Below, piece after piece: positions 35,850 through 48,000 of a stretch of DNA of 64,000 nt. The stretch lies in assembly GCF_947507565.1 (NCBI RefSeq), contig NC_089177.1, positions 2,726,648 to 2,790,647 of the forward strand, in the 5' to 3' direction. Origin of the DNA: Oscarella lobularis (lineage: Eukaryota; Porifera; Homoscleromorpha; Homosclerophorida; Oscarellidae). The stretch's first letter is position 1, and each line of letters opens with the position of its first letter. The notes under the pieces were generated by a model. It was not told where the DNA came from. It saw nothing but the letters and a program-made list of their open reading frames with translations, and made no database searches. Both the position numbers and the translations under genes were made by a program.

Positions 35850-35904
35850 ACTGCCGGACCAATAGCCGTAATGATATTGGTCCGGCTGCCGGACCAATAT
35901 CCAC
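35850..35904 (-). repeat. Right terminal inverted repeat
   Basis: Ends CCGGACCAATATCCAC; inverted partner of 35369-35423. Confidence 0.75.
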
Positions 35905-36063
35905 GCCGATAATGAAAACATAACAAAAGAAAAACGAATTTCTACGTTTTAATTATTGCAGTCAAATTACTGACGCATTTGTCTACGATTGGATGCCCAT
36001 ACACTGAAGAATTCTCCATTGGTAACGGCAACATCCTCCGCCGTAATCGTGCCGTAACATATA

Positions 36064-38564
36064 ATGAACGTCCTGCTTCTTCTCTTTCTGTTTCTCCTAC
36101 TAAGAACTTCATTGTCTTTACAATGCTACAGCTGCCAGGAGGCAGACAACAGCTGTTTGACGATCAGCGACCATTCTCAAGTCAACCGCACGATCTGTCC
36201 TGAAACGGGACAAGAATCGTGCTCCACAACAATCGTCGTCGCTCATCAGCAAATCGTATCAATCCACCGAGGTTGCACGAACTCGTGCGTCGAAATCGCC
36301 GACTGCTTCGACGTGAAAAACGGTGACGAAACGCCCCGAACTTGCCGTACGTGCTGCGCGACGAACGACTGCAACGACGACGAAGGACGACCGTCGCACA
36401 CGCGAACGCCACCGCCGCCAAGTCAGCTAAGATCCGATCGATTTTAGAGCGCCGAAAATGACTCTTTAGGCGCGGGGGCGGAGCCGAGTCAGACTTGCCG
36501 AGACGGCTCCATGTTTCTCTGCGCGGCGAATAAGACGTGCATCGATGGGAGGAATCGGTGTGACGGGCGCGACGATTGTGGCGACGGAAGCGACGAGATG
36601 AATTGCCGTCAGAGTAGGAGAAAGAATTTTTGGTAGGCGTGGCGACTTCAAGAAATAATATTTATTTTCGCCAGATTGCTCTGCAAGCGAGTTTTTCTGC
36701 GACGGAGTGTGCAAACAGCATTGGTTGCGCTGCGACGGATCGATCGATTGTCGTGACGGCACCGATGAAGTCAACTGCAGTTAGTAGTAGATACATCCAC
36801 AAATTTTCAGTGTATCAATTTCTCTTACAGGTTATCCTTGTGCAGCGTCTGATTTGTGGCCGTGTGCTTCGAATCATAGATGCATTTTGATTGAGAAAAG
36901 GTGCGACGGTGCGGTAGATTGTCCTGATTATTTAGATGAGTTGAATTGCGGTGAGTACAAAGTCCTTGAACTCAAACAGAGAGAGATATCAGAATTCTCG
37001 TTTATAGTCACCTCGTGCCCTAAAGGAGAATCTTTATGTGGTGACGGTGCCAAGTGCATTTCAGATTCAAGTCTCTGCGATGGATTCGCCGACTGCTGGG
37101 ATAAGTCTGACGAATTGGGATGCGGTGAGGACGTAGTAACTGCGCGCGATTTCCCTTTTGCAAAGGCAGTTTGGAACAGGAAAATGCAAGTCAAACGAAT
37201 TCACTTGCAAATCGGCGAAAGATAAATCAATACAGATCTGCTACTCCGCAGCTCAAATCTGCGATAACGCTTTCGACTGCAATGACGGTCGAGATGAATT
37301 GAGCTGTTGTACGTCATGCACGTCATTCTCGTATTTCTTATTTCCCGTGTCTGCGTTTAGTCCATCTCTGTAATGGCCAGTTTCATTGCAACAACAGTGG
37401 CGTTTGCTTTTCCGAACGTGACATGTGCAACGGCGTGACCGATTGTCCTTATTCAATAACGGACGAATCGAATGCTATTTGTCAATCAAATGGTATGCCA
37501 ACCTTCGATAACCCATTAACAAGGCAACCTGTTTCTGAAAGGAAAAGGATGCCAATACGCATGTCACAATGAATTTGGATTTGTATCTGGTTGCTACAAT
37601 GAGGCAGATGTTTGTGATAAGATCCCAAATTGCTCTGACGGATCTGACGAATCGTCTTGTTGTACGCGTGATAGGGTGACAGACGTTGGCACTGATCATT
37701 CCTAAATTGCACTCTAGGGCAATACAAGTGTTCCAGTGATCCGCTTATTGTTTACTCGCCAGCCAGGCGATGCGACGAAGAGTGGGATTGTCCAAACGGC
37801 GAAGATGAGCGTGGCTGCGGTACGACAGAAAAGCACTGCTTTCTGTGTTAAAATGTTTTGTCGACTTTAGATACTTGCGGAGAAGAAGAGTACTTCTGCA
37901 TGGCACCTTTCGCCATAGACTCCACATGTTATCAGTGCCACACGCAAGTTGATTGCGAGAGGAAAAGAAATCAACTATGCCGTATACATAATAGATTCAA
38001 TACTGCTAATCTGACCGTGTACTCTTCTTATAAGGTGACATCACAATCCGTGGTGACATGACCCCAACGTCTTTCTTTGGATCGTTCAGCGACGACAGCT
38101 ATTGTAAGTGTTTATTGTATAGTATTCAACGATTTCTTTCTATCCTTTCAGATTCAACTGGAAGTGACACTTACATCATTGTTTCAGGTGTCATTACAGG
38201 GAGTCTTCTTCTCCTCTTGTCAACGTCTCTATTTATCCATCGTGCCCGTCTGATTCGCAGGCGCAATGCGTTCCTACGAGAAAACGTTCACTTATCCACC
38301 CTACTACGACGTACAGAAGATCTGCCTCCAGCCTATACTCCCTGTCCTTCAAGAGAGACGACAGAAACACAGACACCTGAAGCGGAGAACTACGATCAGC
38401 CACCTCCCGGCACGCCACCTCAAACAGAGAGATCAAATCCTGATGAAGCCGAAGTGCTACCGACATATGAAGAAAGCGTGGCAATGAATGGTGACAACAT
38501 TGATGCTGATAGCGATAGTGAGACAAATGACGATGATGGAATCCAACTTGTTCCTTCAGTTTGA
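36064..38564 (+). CDS. Membrane receptor: Ly6/uPAR domain, about eight LDLR-A modules, PPxY tail
   Basis: ATG 36064 gives a signal peptide (MNVLLLLFLFLLLRTSLS) and a three-finger Ly6/uPAR domain (LQCYSC ... CRTCCATNDCND). That frame stops just after, but a 48-bp intron (36422-36469, donor A|GTCAGC) joins it in phase to the first LDL-receptor A module, CDGRDDCGDGSDEMNC. Seven further LDLRA exons follow, mostly with phase 1 borders: DCRDGTDEVNC, DCPDYLDELNC, DCWDKSDELGC, DCNDGRDELSC, a variant DCPYSITDESN, NCSDGSDESSC, DCPNGEDERGC. A last cysteine-rich exon, one membrane helix (IIVSGVITGSLLLLLSTSLF) and a tail with LPPAY and LPTY motifs end at 38564. LDLRA modules bind ligands with Ca2+; PPxY motifs recruit WW-domain ubiquitin ligases. 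The Ly6-LDLRA join is the weakest point; separate genes are the alternative. Confidence 0.78.
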
Positions 38565-38733
38565 GCAACTTCTGATTTTTTATACGTATCGCGAGCTGCT
38601 ATTTTGTTTATAGTTGAGACGCCTTGTCAGTTGTGAGGCCCTCGCAAAAGGCGTCGAGTGTAACAAATGATTGCTTCTTTGCATCTCTTTCTCGAACAGA
38701 TACCGAATGAGCTGCAGTAAATGACGTCGTCTC

Positions 38734-41700
38734 TTACCTGTAGTCTGCTACTATTCTTTTTTTTTTGGTCTCACCTTCTCGTTCTCTGTCTCCCACAACG
38801 ACAATGAAGTTGTATTGAAATTGCTGAGCTTCCACGATCTTTCTAAAAAAAAAGCGCGACAAAAAATTTTTGAAGAGGTAAAGGAATTTCTCATTTTACT
38901 TATTCATTGTAATTGAGGAAATATTAACGTCGGCGTAGAAACCTGCATATTACGATTAATCATTCGAAAGAAGGAGCAATCTTACACAACCTTTCTCTAT
39001 CAGCGTTCTGCACACGTTTTCCGCGTAGTCGTTCACTCCACGATGAACAGGTAGAACTATGCACTAAATATAGAAAATGCCGATTATTTTTATGTGAAAA
39101 ATGGAGATTTTCTTTGCCTGTCGAGGACTCAGCCACAGCGGCCACTTTCCCGCGTAGTGCTCAGTCAGAATTCCCAGCATGCGTTCGAACGATCCCAAAA
39201 TTGCTCCTGAAATCAAACGTGCACGTATAAGATAAATAAAGACGACGTTTAGTACGATGAATCATGACGGGTGAATGCATTGCTCCGTCGGATCCTAAAT
39301 TTATCAAATCAAAAACTAAAAAGATTTGCTTGTCTAAAGAAACCTTTGTATTTTAGATGAAATCGTTCAGGTAATTGAAAATCAAGTTGTATTGTTGCCG
39401 TTTGATGTTGTCTAGGAGAAGCTTGCTGTTGGTATATATAGTTGATTATTGCCTATGGGAGATTTATACCTTCCTAGTGCATCTGTTACAACGACGTCTA
39501 TTTTTGGACCATAGAATGCTCCGTCTTCTGGATTAAGAGTCCACTTCTCAGACATATTGTCAAGACAAGATTTTAATTGAATCTCCTAATAAAGTCTCGA
39601 TTAGAGTAATAATTAATTATTTGGACGGCAGATCACTACATACAGCTGCATCCCAAACAGCCAAACTTCCCATATAATCCTTAGGTCTTGTAGACAGACG
39701 CAATTCGTATTCAAACCCTATAATAGCACCAATTTAGTTTCAAAAGAAAGACACTAAGACTACATTGTACCAAAATCTTTATAAAGTTTATCAACTAAAT
39801 CAAGACAAGACCTTAGAAAGACAAAAGTCGCAGAATAAAATGACTTTTTGACAGCTCACTTACTTGACTTCTGATGCAACTTGTTCATTGGAACAAAATA
39901 TATGAGCATCGTCCTGATGAAACTGCCGTACTCTTGTAAGACCAGACAAAGCCCCTGAGACTTCGTTTCTACAGCAGCCTGTTGGAGTAGATTTCAGAAA
40001 GAGTATAGTGGTCGACTAACCTGTGAAGAGGACTAAATTCTGCCAAGCGAATAGGCAGGTCTCTGTAGGAACGCATCTGCTGCTGAAAAACTAGACAGTG
40101 AGCGGGACAATTCATCGGTTTCAGAGCAGATCTAACGGCCTAGAGAGAGAAAGAGCGGAGAACCATGCAAATGATGACGTAAATCTCGCGCAATCTACCT
40201 TTGGTGATTCTTTGTCTCCGTCCACTAAAAACATATCTGATGCATAGTGCTCCCAGTGACCTGAAGTTTCCCACAGAGATTGACTAAAAACCAGAGGTGT
40301 GAGGACCTAGAAGAAACTGTAAAGGCAATATGACCAAAATCCCCAAATATGAAACCTCGTTGTATCCATTCCGTCTACAATAAATCACAATTAATTAAGC
40401 CATCAAATTTAACTCTTACTATTCCTTACCTATAGTAATCGCTAAGATAGTTTTTCAAAGAATTATATATTCTCGTCCCGTGTGGTAAAATGAAAGCAGA
40501 TCCTGGACTAATACGCACGTCCTAAGTATTAATTTGTAGGCTAGTCACTAAGCACCTGTGTGAGTGCGTCATGTAAAGTTGCTGCGTTTTCCCGATAAGT
40601 CGATGATCACGTTTCTATTTGTATGATCAATGGTTTTTGTAAAAAATGCTTGCTTCTTCACCTCCGCTTCCTTTCTTCGTTGATTCCAAACTTTCAACTA
40701 AAAACAAGGGATCCTGTCACGGTAAGTAAATCTTTTATGTTCAACTGACCTGAGACGTTGAGGGAAAGGATATGCCGTAAATGCGTTGAAGATACACCTG
40801 AGAAGAGACGCACGTTTCTGATGCTTTTGTACACACACACACACAGTGTCTGGCTACCTCATTGTCACTTTGCCAATGAACACCTGAAACCTTCAACAAC
40901 AAAATACAGGAAAAAATACACTATTAACTAATCAACGATTTACTTTATAAAATTTGATTGCTTTGATGTGATTTGTACTAGGAATGTGAGGGCCCCGGCA
41001 AAGATCAATAAAATCTCCGCATTTGTATAGAAAAACAGGACTGTCATCTTGAATTTGATCAATAAAATGCAGCTTGAATCTGCGAGCATGACGTCAGAAA
41101 TTCTACAGGCTGCCTAAATAGATTATGCGCCTGTTGTAATGAAACACTTCTCTTGCCACGTTTTTTGATACTTCAAGCCGCTCAAACAAATGCCCAGCCT
41201 CAATAAATGAAGCAGCAATGTCTGAGAGATGGCCCAGGTCATTCTATAAAAAACCATTACAATATCTCTTCGCTTCTCAACACCATCTTTACATACTTCA
41301 GATACAGTTAGACCAGACAAGTGAACGTCATAGAAAAACCCTTCATAAGAAGATTTCAATATTATTTAAAGATTTGCGTCCATACCATCCTCTAATCCAG
41401 GACCATCACACAATTCCACGTTTACTCTGTCACCATATAAACGTTCCAGAGCATAGCCAAGAATATGGGAAGAAGAATGCCAGTACACCTTTTTATGCAA
41501 AATAATTAGTGGCTTATGATCATGGTCACTCACCTTCTTTGCGGAGAGACTATCTTCGAAACTGTGCAATGTAACATCATCAATTGATATTTCCCGTGGA
41601 ATTGCAGACAAGTCAATGACGTTGTTTCCGAGCTTTGCTACTACACTGTGGCAACTGTTCGAATTTTCATATCTGTTATGCACACGTTAGAATCGCTTTA

Positions 41701-41859
41701 GAATCACAAGTCGACTTGGACATGCCGGTGTAGGTGGTTTGGACGTTTGCAAGCTTCTTCGTTCCAAACTGCACGTCTCTGGCGAGCAATTACTGAATAA
41801 CTACGCGACGAGCTGCAGGTCGCAGTGGAAAATAGGCGAATAAAACCACTGAAGGCCAT
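38734..41859 (-). CDS. Threonyl-tRNA synthetase, probably mitochondrial
   Basis: Minus-strand gene with many exons. A start at ATG 41859 gives [20 protein letters not shown], a good mitochondrial-targeting peptide, and splices in frame into a TGS-like domain ([15 protein letters not shown]). Then [19 protein letters not shown] (editing-domain start), and motifs of the class II catalytic core: [100 protein letters not shown] and [12 protein letters not shown]. The anticodon-binding domain has [17 protein letters not shown] and [16 protein letters not shown]. The end is uncertain: the frame reaches a stop at 38734-38736 without the usual VRTRD block. It charges tRNA-Thr. A partial copy lies at 55.4-56.2 kb. 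Confidence 0.88.
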
Positions 41860-42053
41860 ATAAGCGAGGTCGAGGAAATACGGGCAATGTTGTCTAGCGC
41901 GTCGCCATAGGAGCCGGATGAAATGATGGAATTTGTGCTCAAGAACCGAGACTACCAACAGAGGGTCGTGTCCTCGGGTCATTTTCCGGGTAAAGCGCGC
42001 AAGAAAACAACTCAGCTACATGCAGGGTATAAAATCGTCACTGCCTCCGGTTG

Positions 42054-45000
42054 CTACGATTTATCCACCGGCCCAACGACGTAGGACGACGGGTCTATGT
42101 CTTTGTTGTCAAATGATATAGGTGCAGTGGCTTCGGATCCCGCTCCTCCGTACACGGGATTGGCAACCTGTAACTCGGCGGCGCGATTTAATACGTACTT
42201 ACCGCCTGTCCGTTTCTTGACAATAACAACGACGACGACGACGACAATAACAATAAGCAGAACGAGGCCCACGGCAAGTACGATCCACGCCCACATTGGT
42301 ATAGCGCTTCCGTCGCCCGTCGTCGTGTCCGTATTTCCTAAGGGACTTTCGCAGTAGTATCCGCTAAAATCCTCAGGACAAGTGCATTGAGCCAGTGTCG
42401 TGGACAGAGTTGAGCATTCTCCGCCATTCTCGCACGGCGATTGGTCGCACGTCACCTTCGTACACTCGTTTCCGTTGCCCTTGTAACCAGGAAGGCACTC
42501 GCACGTGTAACCATTTTCCTTCGAACTGTCTGCCTTGCAGTATCTTTTTTCGTCGCAAGGACTTGCAAGGCACGGGTTCATCGGCACTTCGCAGTACGGG
42601 CCGGTATATCCAGCCAGACAAACACAACGTCCATTTTGACAGACGCCGTCATTGAAACAAGGATCCGAACAGGTCGTAGCGCTTGTCGCAACAGTATCAG
42701 TGACTTCGGGTGGCTGCCTGGTTTTCTTTGCAGTTGTAGGCTGTGCCGTTGTTGATTGAGCTGTCGAAGGTTTGGTAGTCGTCATAGGCTGTGTAGTTGT
42801 CGTTTTAGCTGTTGCAGGCTGTGCAGTGGTAGACTGCGCAGTTGTCGGTTTAGCCGTTGTAGACTCAAGCTGTTGAGTCGTTGGCATGGCTGTTGAAGGC
42901 TGTTGAGTCGATGGCTTGGTTGTCGTAGGTTGCATAGTTGCCGGTTGAATCGTTGCAGGCTGTTGAATCGTTGGCTTAGACGTCGTAGGCTCCATAGTTG
43001 TCGGTCCAGTTGTCGTAGGTCGTGCAGTCGTTGGCTTAGCTGTTGTAGGCTGCGCAGTTGTCGGTTCAGGTGTCGTAGGTCGTGCAGTCGTTGGCTTGGC
43101 CGTCGTAGGCTGCATAGTTGTAGGTTGTCGAGTCCTTGGCTTGGCCGTCGTGGGCAGCATAGTTGTAGGTTGCTGAGTCGTTGGCTTGGCCGTCGTAGGC
43201 CTCAGAGTTGTAGGTTTCTGACTCGTTGGCTTGGCCGTCGTGGGCTGCATAGTTGTAGGTTGTTGAGTCGTTGGCTTGGTCGTCGTAGGCTTCAGAGTTG
43301 TAGGTTTCTGACTCGTTGGCTTGGCCGTCGTGGGCTGCATAGTTGTAGGTTGTTGAGTCGTTGGCTTGGCCGTCGTAGGCCTCAGAGTTGTAGGTTGTTG
43401 AGTCGTTGGCTTGGCCGTCGTTGGCCTCAGAGTTGTAGGTTGCTGAGTCGTTGGTTTGGCCGTAGTAGGCTGCATAGTTGTAGGTTGCTGAGTCGTTGGC
43501 TTGGCCGTCGTAGGCCTCAGAGTTGTAGGTTGTTGAGTCGTTGGCTTGGCCGTAGTAGGCTGCATAGTTGTAGGTTGCTGAGTCGTTGGCTTGGCCGTCG
43601 TAGGCCTCAGAGTTGTAGGTTGTTGAGTCGTTGGCTTGGCCGTAGTAGGCTGCAGAGTCGTAGGTTTCTGACTCGTTGGCTTGGCCGTCGTGGGCTGCAT
43701 AGTTGTAGGTTGTTGAGTCGTTGCCTTGGCCGTCGTAGGCTTCAGAGTTGTAGGTTTCTGACTCGTTGGCTTGGCCGTCGTGGGCTGCATAGTTGTAGGT
43801 TGTTGAGTCGTTGGCTTGGCCGTCGTAGGCCTCAGAGTTGTAGGTTGTTGAGTCGTTGGCTTGGCCGTCGTTGGCCTCAGAGTTGTAGGTTGCTGAGTCG
43901 TTGGTTTGGCCGTAGTAGGCTGCATAGTTGTAGGTTGTTGAGTCGCTGGCTTGGCCGTCGTAGGCCTCAGAGTTGTAGGTTGCTGAGTCGTTGGTTTGGC
44001 CGTCGTAGGCCTCAGAGTTGTAGGTTGTTGAGTCGTTGGTTTGGCCGTCGTAGGCCTCAGAGTTGTAGGTTGTTGAGTCGTTGGCGTAGCCGTCGTAGGC
44101 AGCGTTGCTGGAATGTATACATCGTCAATTGACCATACGTCTAGACCCGTTCCACTAGCGGTCGCTTGATACCAGCGAATGCGAGTTAAACTCGTTTGTG
44201 TTGCAGCGGGTAATGCGTAGTTATAAGTCTGACGAGAAGACGAAGTGATGGTCTGCATGAGCGTCCATAAGGCGCCGCCGTCAAGCGAATACTGAACGAC
44301 GACGCGTTCTTGACTGCTACTGGGGACTCGGCAGCTCTGGCCGCCTTCTTGGAATGTGAACCGGAGCGTCGTCGCTGAGGTCAAATCCAAGTCCACCGTC
44401 TCCAAAATGCGTGAACGGCCGATACTACAAGTAAAACATTAAACGCGAATTTCACTCATGCGGTGCTGCTCTTACTTGAATACTCCAGCTTTGCCCGACG
44501 AAATGACGCCGCACGTCGTCCCAATCGTTTGACCTCCAACCCATGCCCACTTTGAGCTCGACAAATCGGCTTCAAACGTTTCTCTGAAATGTGTTGGCGT
44601 CGGCGTGGAGGGAGTCTCGCACGCTTTTCCATGATAGCCCGAATCGCACACACAAGTACCTAAATAAAAATAAAATAGTCGGGCTCATTTTCGAGCCTCC
44701 GAAATCCTAACTGACCGCAGACGCAGTATCCCCATTTTCCGTCTTGGTCATAATTCGCCGTCGTCGAGCACCACAGCTCGCCCTCGCGATGGTCGCCCGT
44801 GCACGCATTATACGTCGTACCGCCTCGACTGAACGGAAAAACGCACGACTCGCCGTCGGCCGTGCCGCCGCAAACGACCGTCTGCTTTCGGCTCTTCGTG
44901 CACCTGCCGTGTCCGTGACAATTTTTCGGGCAGCGAAGACCAACGTAAATGTTATCAATGCTCCAGCCAGTATTCGCCGTCACGCTTGGCTGTCTCCATC

Positions 45001-48000
45001 GCAATTCCGTTTGATTGGTCTTCACTGCACTGGGTATAGATATTTGCATGCGCTTCCAATTGGTGAAGAGAACTGACTGATACGAACTTGAACTCTATGA
45101 AGAAACAAGGTAAAAAACAACATTTCGAACTAATGCGCTAGTGCTGACTTACGAGTGTTCCGTTGCAGAGAGACGACGTGCTCGGGTAGCAAGGTGTCAA
45201 CACCGAATTCCACGATAGGCCGTAGTCATTTGAGTATTGAACTTGAACGTCGTAGCTGGACGACGATTGTACGTACGGAACGGCTCCCATGTACAAGTCA
45301 AATTGAATGACAAAATCTCGTTCAATGCCCATAAGACGATTTTGCTCGGAGAATCCGATATGGTTCAACGACCATTGGTCGAGTCCACTACCGCTGTTAT
45401 TTAGCTGTCGCCAACGAATAGCCGTGCTTGTTGTTCTAGCGGAAAAAGGCAGTGCGACGCTGACGGGTTCGGCCCTTCGATAGCCTGTTGAAATCGAGTA
45501 AATATTTATAGAAGATCTCTTAAAACGTTTCTATTCAGTACTCACCGTTGTAGTTAAGAGTTTTCAAACGCGTAAAGACGGTGCTGCCCGACGGAGAATA
45601 CTCAACAACAACATCTTCGCCCGCGTTGGTTGTTGTACAGCCACTGCCTCCAATGACAATGTAAAAGGTGAGCGTCCTGACAAGACAAGTAAATACATGA
45701 TGGCTCAAGAATGTGTTCGGCTTACCGCGCAGCTCGCAAGTCCAACCGAGCAGTCTCAATAATTCGGCTGCCGGATGCAGTAAAAAATGCTTGGTACGTT
45801 CCATACGCTTTGCAATCCGCCGAACTTGTGATCGTTCCCCCTGTGATTGATTTCCACTTGCTCAGTCCCCTGAAAAGAAAAACATCAAATCGTTTCAATT
45901 TGTTTTCGCCTCTGCCTTACCCAAACGCTTGTCCGCTGACAAAGTCTGCTGGGAATGATAAAAGAGGCACAACCGAAATCGACGGAAGAGATTGAGAAAA
46001 GATGATGTAGTTTAGAGACCATTCGTCTGTGTTTGCTCCGCCGTTCAAAAGCTGACGCCAGCGAATTGCCGTTGAGCTTGTTTTCGCAGCAAAAGGCAAC
46101 GAAACTTGAACAAGCGTGGGCGACGTGTAAGCTAATGACGATCAATTAGAGACAGAGCATTTGACTGGAGATGTTCGTGATGCTCGTACCGTTGTAATTG
46201 AGAGTGTAAAATGTGGTAAACGACGAACTTCCTGAAAGTGAATATTCCATCACGACGCTGTCGGGACTCTCCGTTGTATCACAGCCGCTGCCGCCGAGGA
46301 CAAACCAAAACGTAATCGATCTGTGATTAGAGACAAAAACATGCAGTTTTTAAAACTACTGGTAAATTGATTCTCACGTGACGTAGCGCAAATCCAACGA
46401 TGCCGTCGTGATATAACGCGATCCGCTGGTCCTGAAAAACGCCTGATACGACGATCCGTACGCCTTGCAATCGGCAGCGGTCGTCACCGTTCCTTCCGAT
46501 ATACTGGCCCACATAGATGCGCCACTAGAAAAGAGAAAATTGACATTTTCTTTCATCCACCGTACGACACTGCAGCTTCTCTTACCCAAACGTCGTCGAC
46601 GACGAAAAGTCTCGCGGAAAGTTAAGCTGATTTTTGGAAACTCTGACCGAGTACGTTCCGTTGATGACAATTTTATTCAATGACCACTCGTCCAAATTGT
46701 ATCCACCGTTCTGAACCTGTCGCCATCGGATCATCGTGTTGGGAGTTTTCGCTTGAGATGGCAAGGAAATCGTCACTTGATCAGCTGATGAATAGGCTAA
46801 AAATTATTAGGACCAGATAGTAATGTGAAAGATGCAATATGAACGACGAACTGCCAGGGTAGATAATGAGCATTCTCGTGAACTTGGTGTTTCCCCACGG
46901 AGCATATTCGACATAGATATACTCTCCCGACTCTACGTTGTCGCATCCGTTGCTGCCGCTTCCAATGATGATATAAAACGACAGCGTGCTAGAAATAAGA
47001 AAACGAAGATCCATCGAATGAGGAATTATATGACGACGTTCTTACGTGGCCCGGCTCAGATCAAGAGACTGTGTCGTAAGACTACGATCACCGGAGCCTC
47101 TGAAGAAGGCTTGATACGTTCCGTACGCTTTGCAGTCGGCAGACGACGTGATTACTCCGCCGTCAATTGATTTCCAGAGAGGCGCCGAAGAACTGAAACA
47201 AAATCCAATCTCTATATCAATGACTACTGTGGACCTTTGCACTCACCCGATAGCTCGATTTGTGTCAAAATTCGCTGAAAAGATGATTGTGTTCCCGCTG
47301 AGCGCGACGGTCGATGTGGGAAATGACACAACGTACTGCGGATCGGTGCCGTTCACACGCACATTATTCAACGTCCACGTGTCCAAGGTCGCTCCCGAAT
47401 TTGAGCGCTGACGCCATCGCAGCATCGTCTTTAATGTCTTCGCACCCGACGGCAATGGAACGATCACCAACGTCGGCACAGTAGCTGAAAACGCACAAAG
47501 ATTCCATTATTTAATCAATAAAAGACGTCGCTCGCTTACTCTGGTAACTGACGGTATAAAGGGACTGAAACGAACTGCTTCCCGACGGCGCGTACTCAAC
47601 GACGACGTCTTCGCCCGATTCGGAATCGTCGCAGCCATTGCCACTGCCGAATATAATCCAAAAGCTCACCATACTGCAAAGAAGAAAATTACACGACAGG
47701 TTCGCCGAGAATGTGAAGCCAGAGTTTACTCGGCTAGTGTCAAGTCAAATTGTTTCGTCGTAATCTGTCGAGTTCCCGAGCTGGCGAAATAAGCCTGGTA
47801 TTGTCCGTAGGCTTTGCAGGATGGCGAAGTGGTAATGGTGCCGCCCGTTACGCTCGCCCATACCGTACTTGACGAACTGAAATGTTTACGTCATGCGTCG
47901 TTTTCAGAGCACGGTTAAAATCTACTCTCACCCGATTGCCTGCGAGTCGTCGAAATTTGACTTCAGTAGCGTTATTTCCATTTTGACTTCAGCTAAAGAC

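Larger units (their letters stand above)
35369..35904. mobile_element. Small terminal-inverted-repeat element (MITE-like)
   Basis: A 536-bp unit bounded by 55-bp inverted repeats (35369-35423 and 35850-35904) with few mismatches. Each arm is itself palindromic around TTGGTCCGGC/GCCGGACCAA, so the end can fold on itself. The interior holds no protein-coding gene; it carries a tRNA-like sequence, a T-rich run, a GGGGGGCGAAGCCCCCC hairpin (about 35688-35704) and short TTAGG-like repeats. No clear target-site duplication is seen in the flanks. The structure fits a non-autonomous DNA transposon, but its superfamily cannot be named. Confidence 0.65.

Noticed and set aside
42903-44132. Long plus-strand open frame (409 codons) of Arg/Leu/Cys-rich repeats
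   Set aside because: It is the exact antisense of the Thr/Pro mucin repeats; absence of stops follows from the repeat unit. The minus-strand frame continues into EGF, membrane and reelin-type domains.
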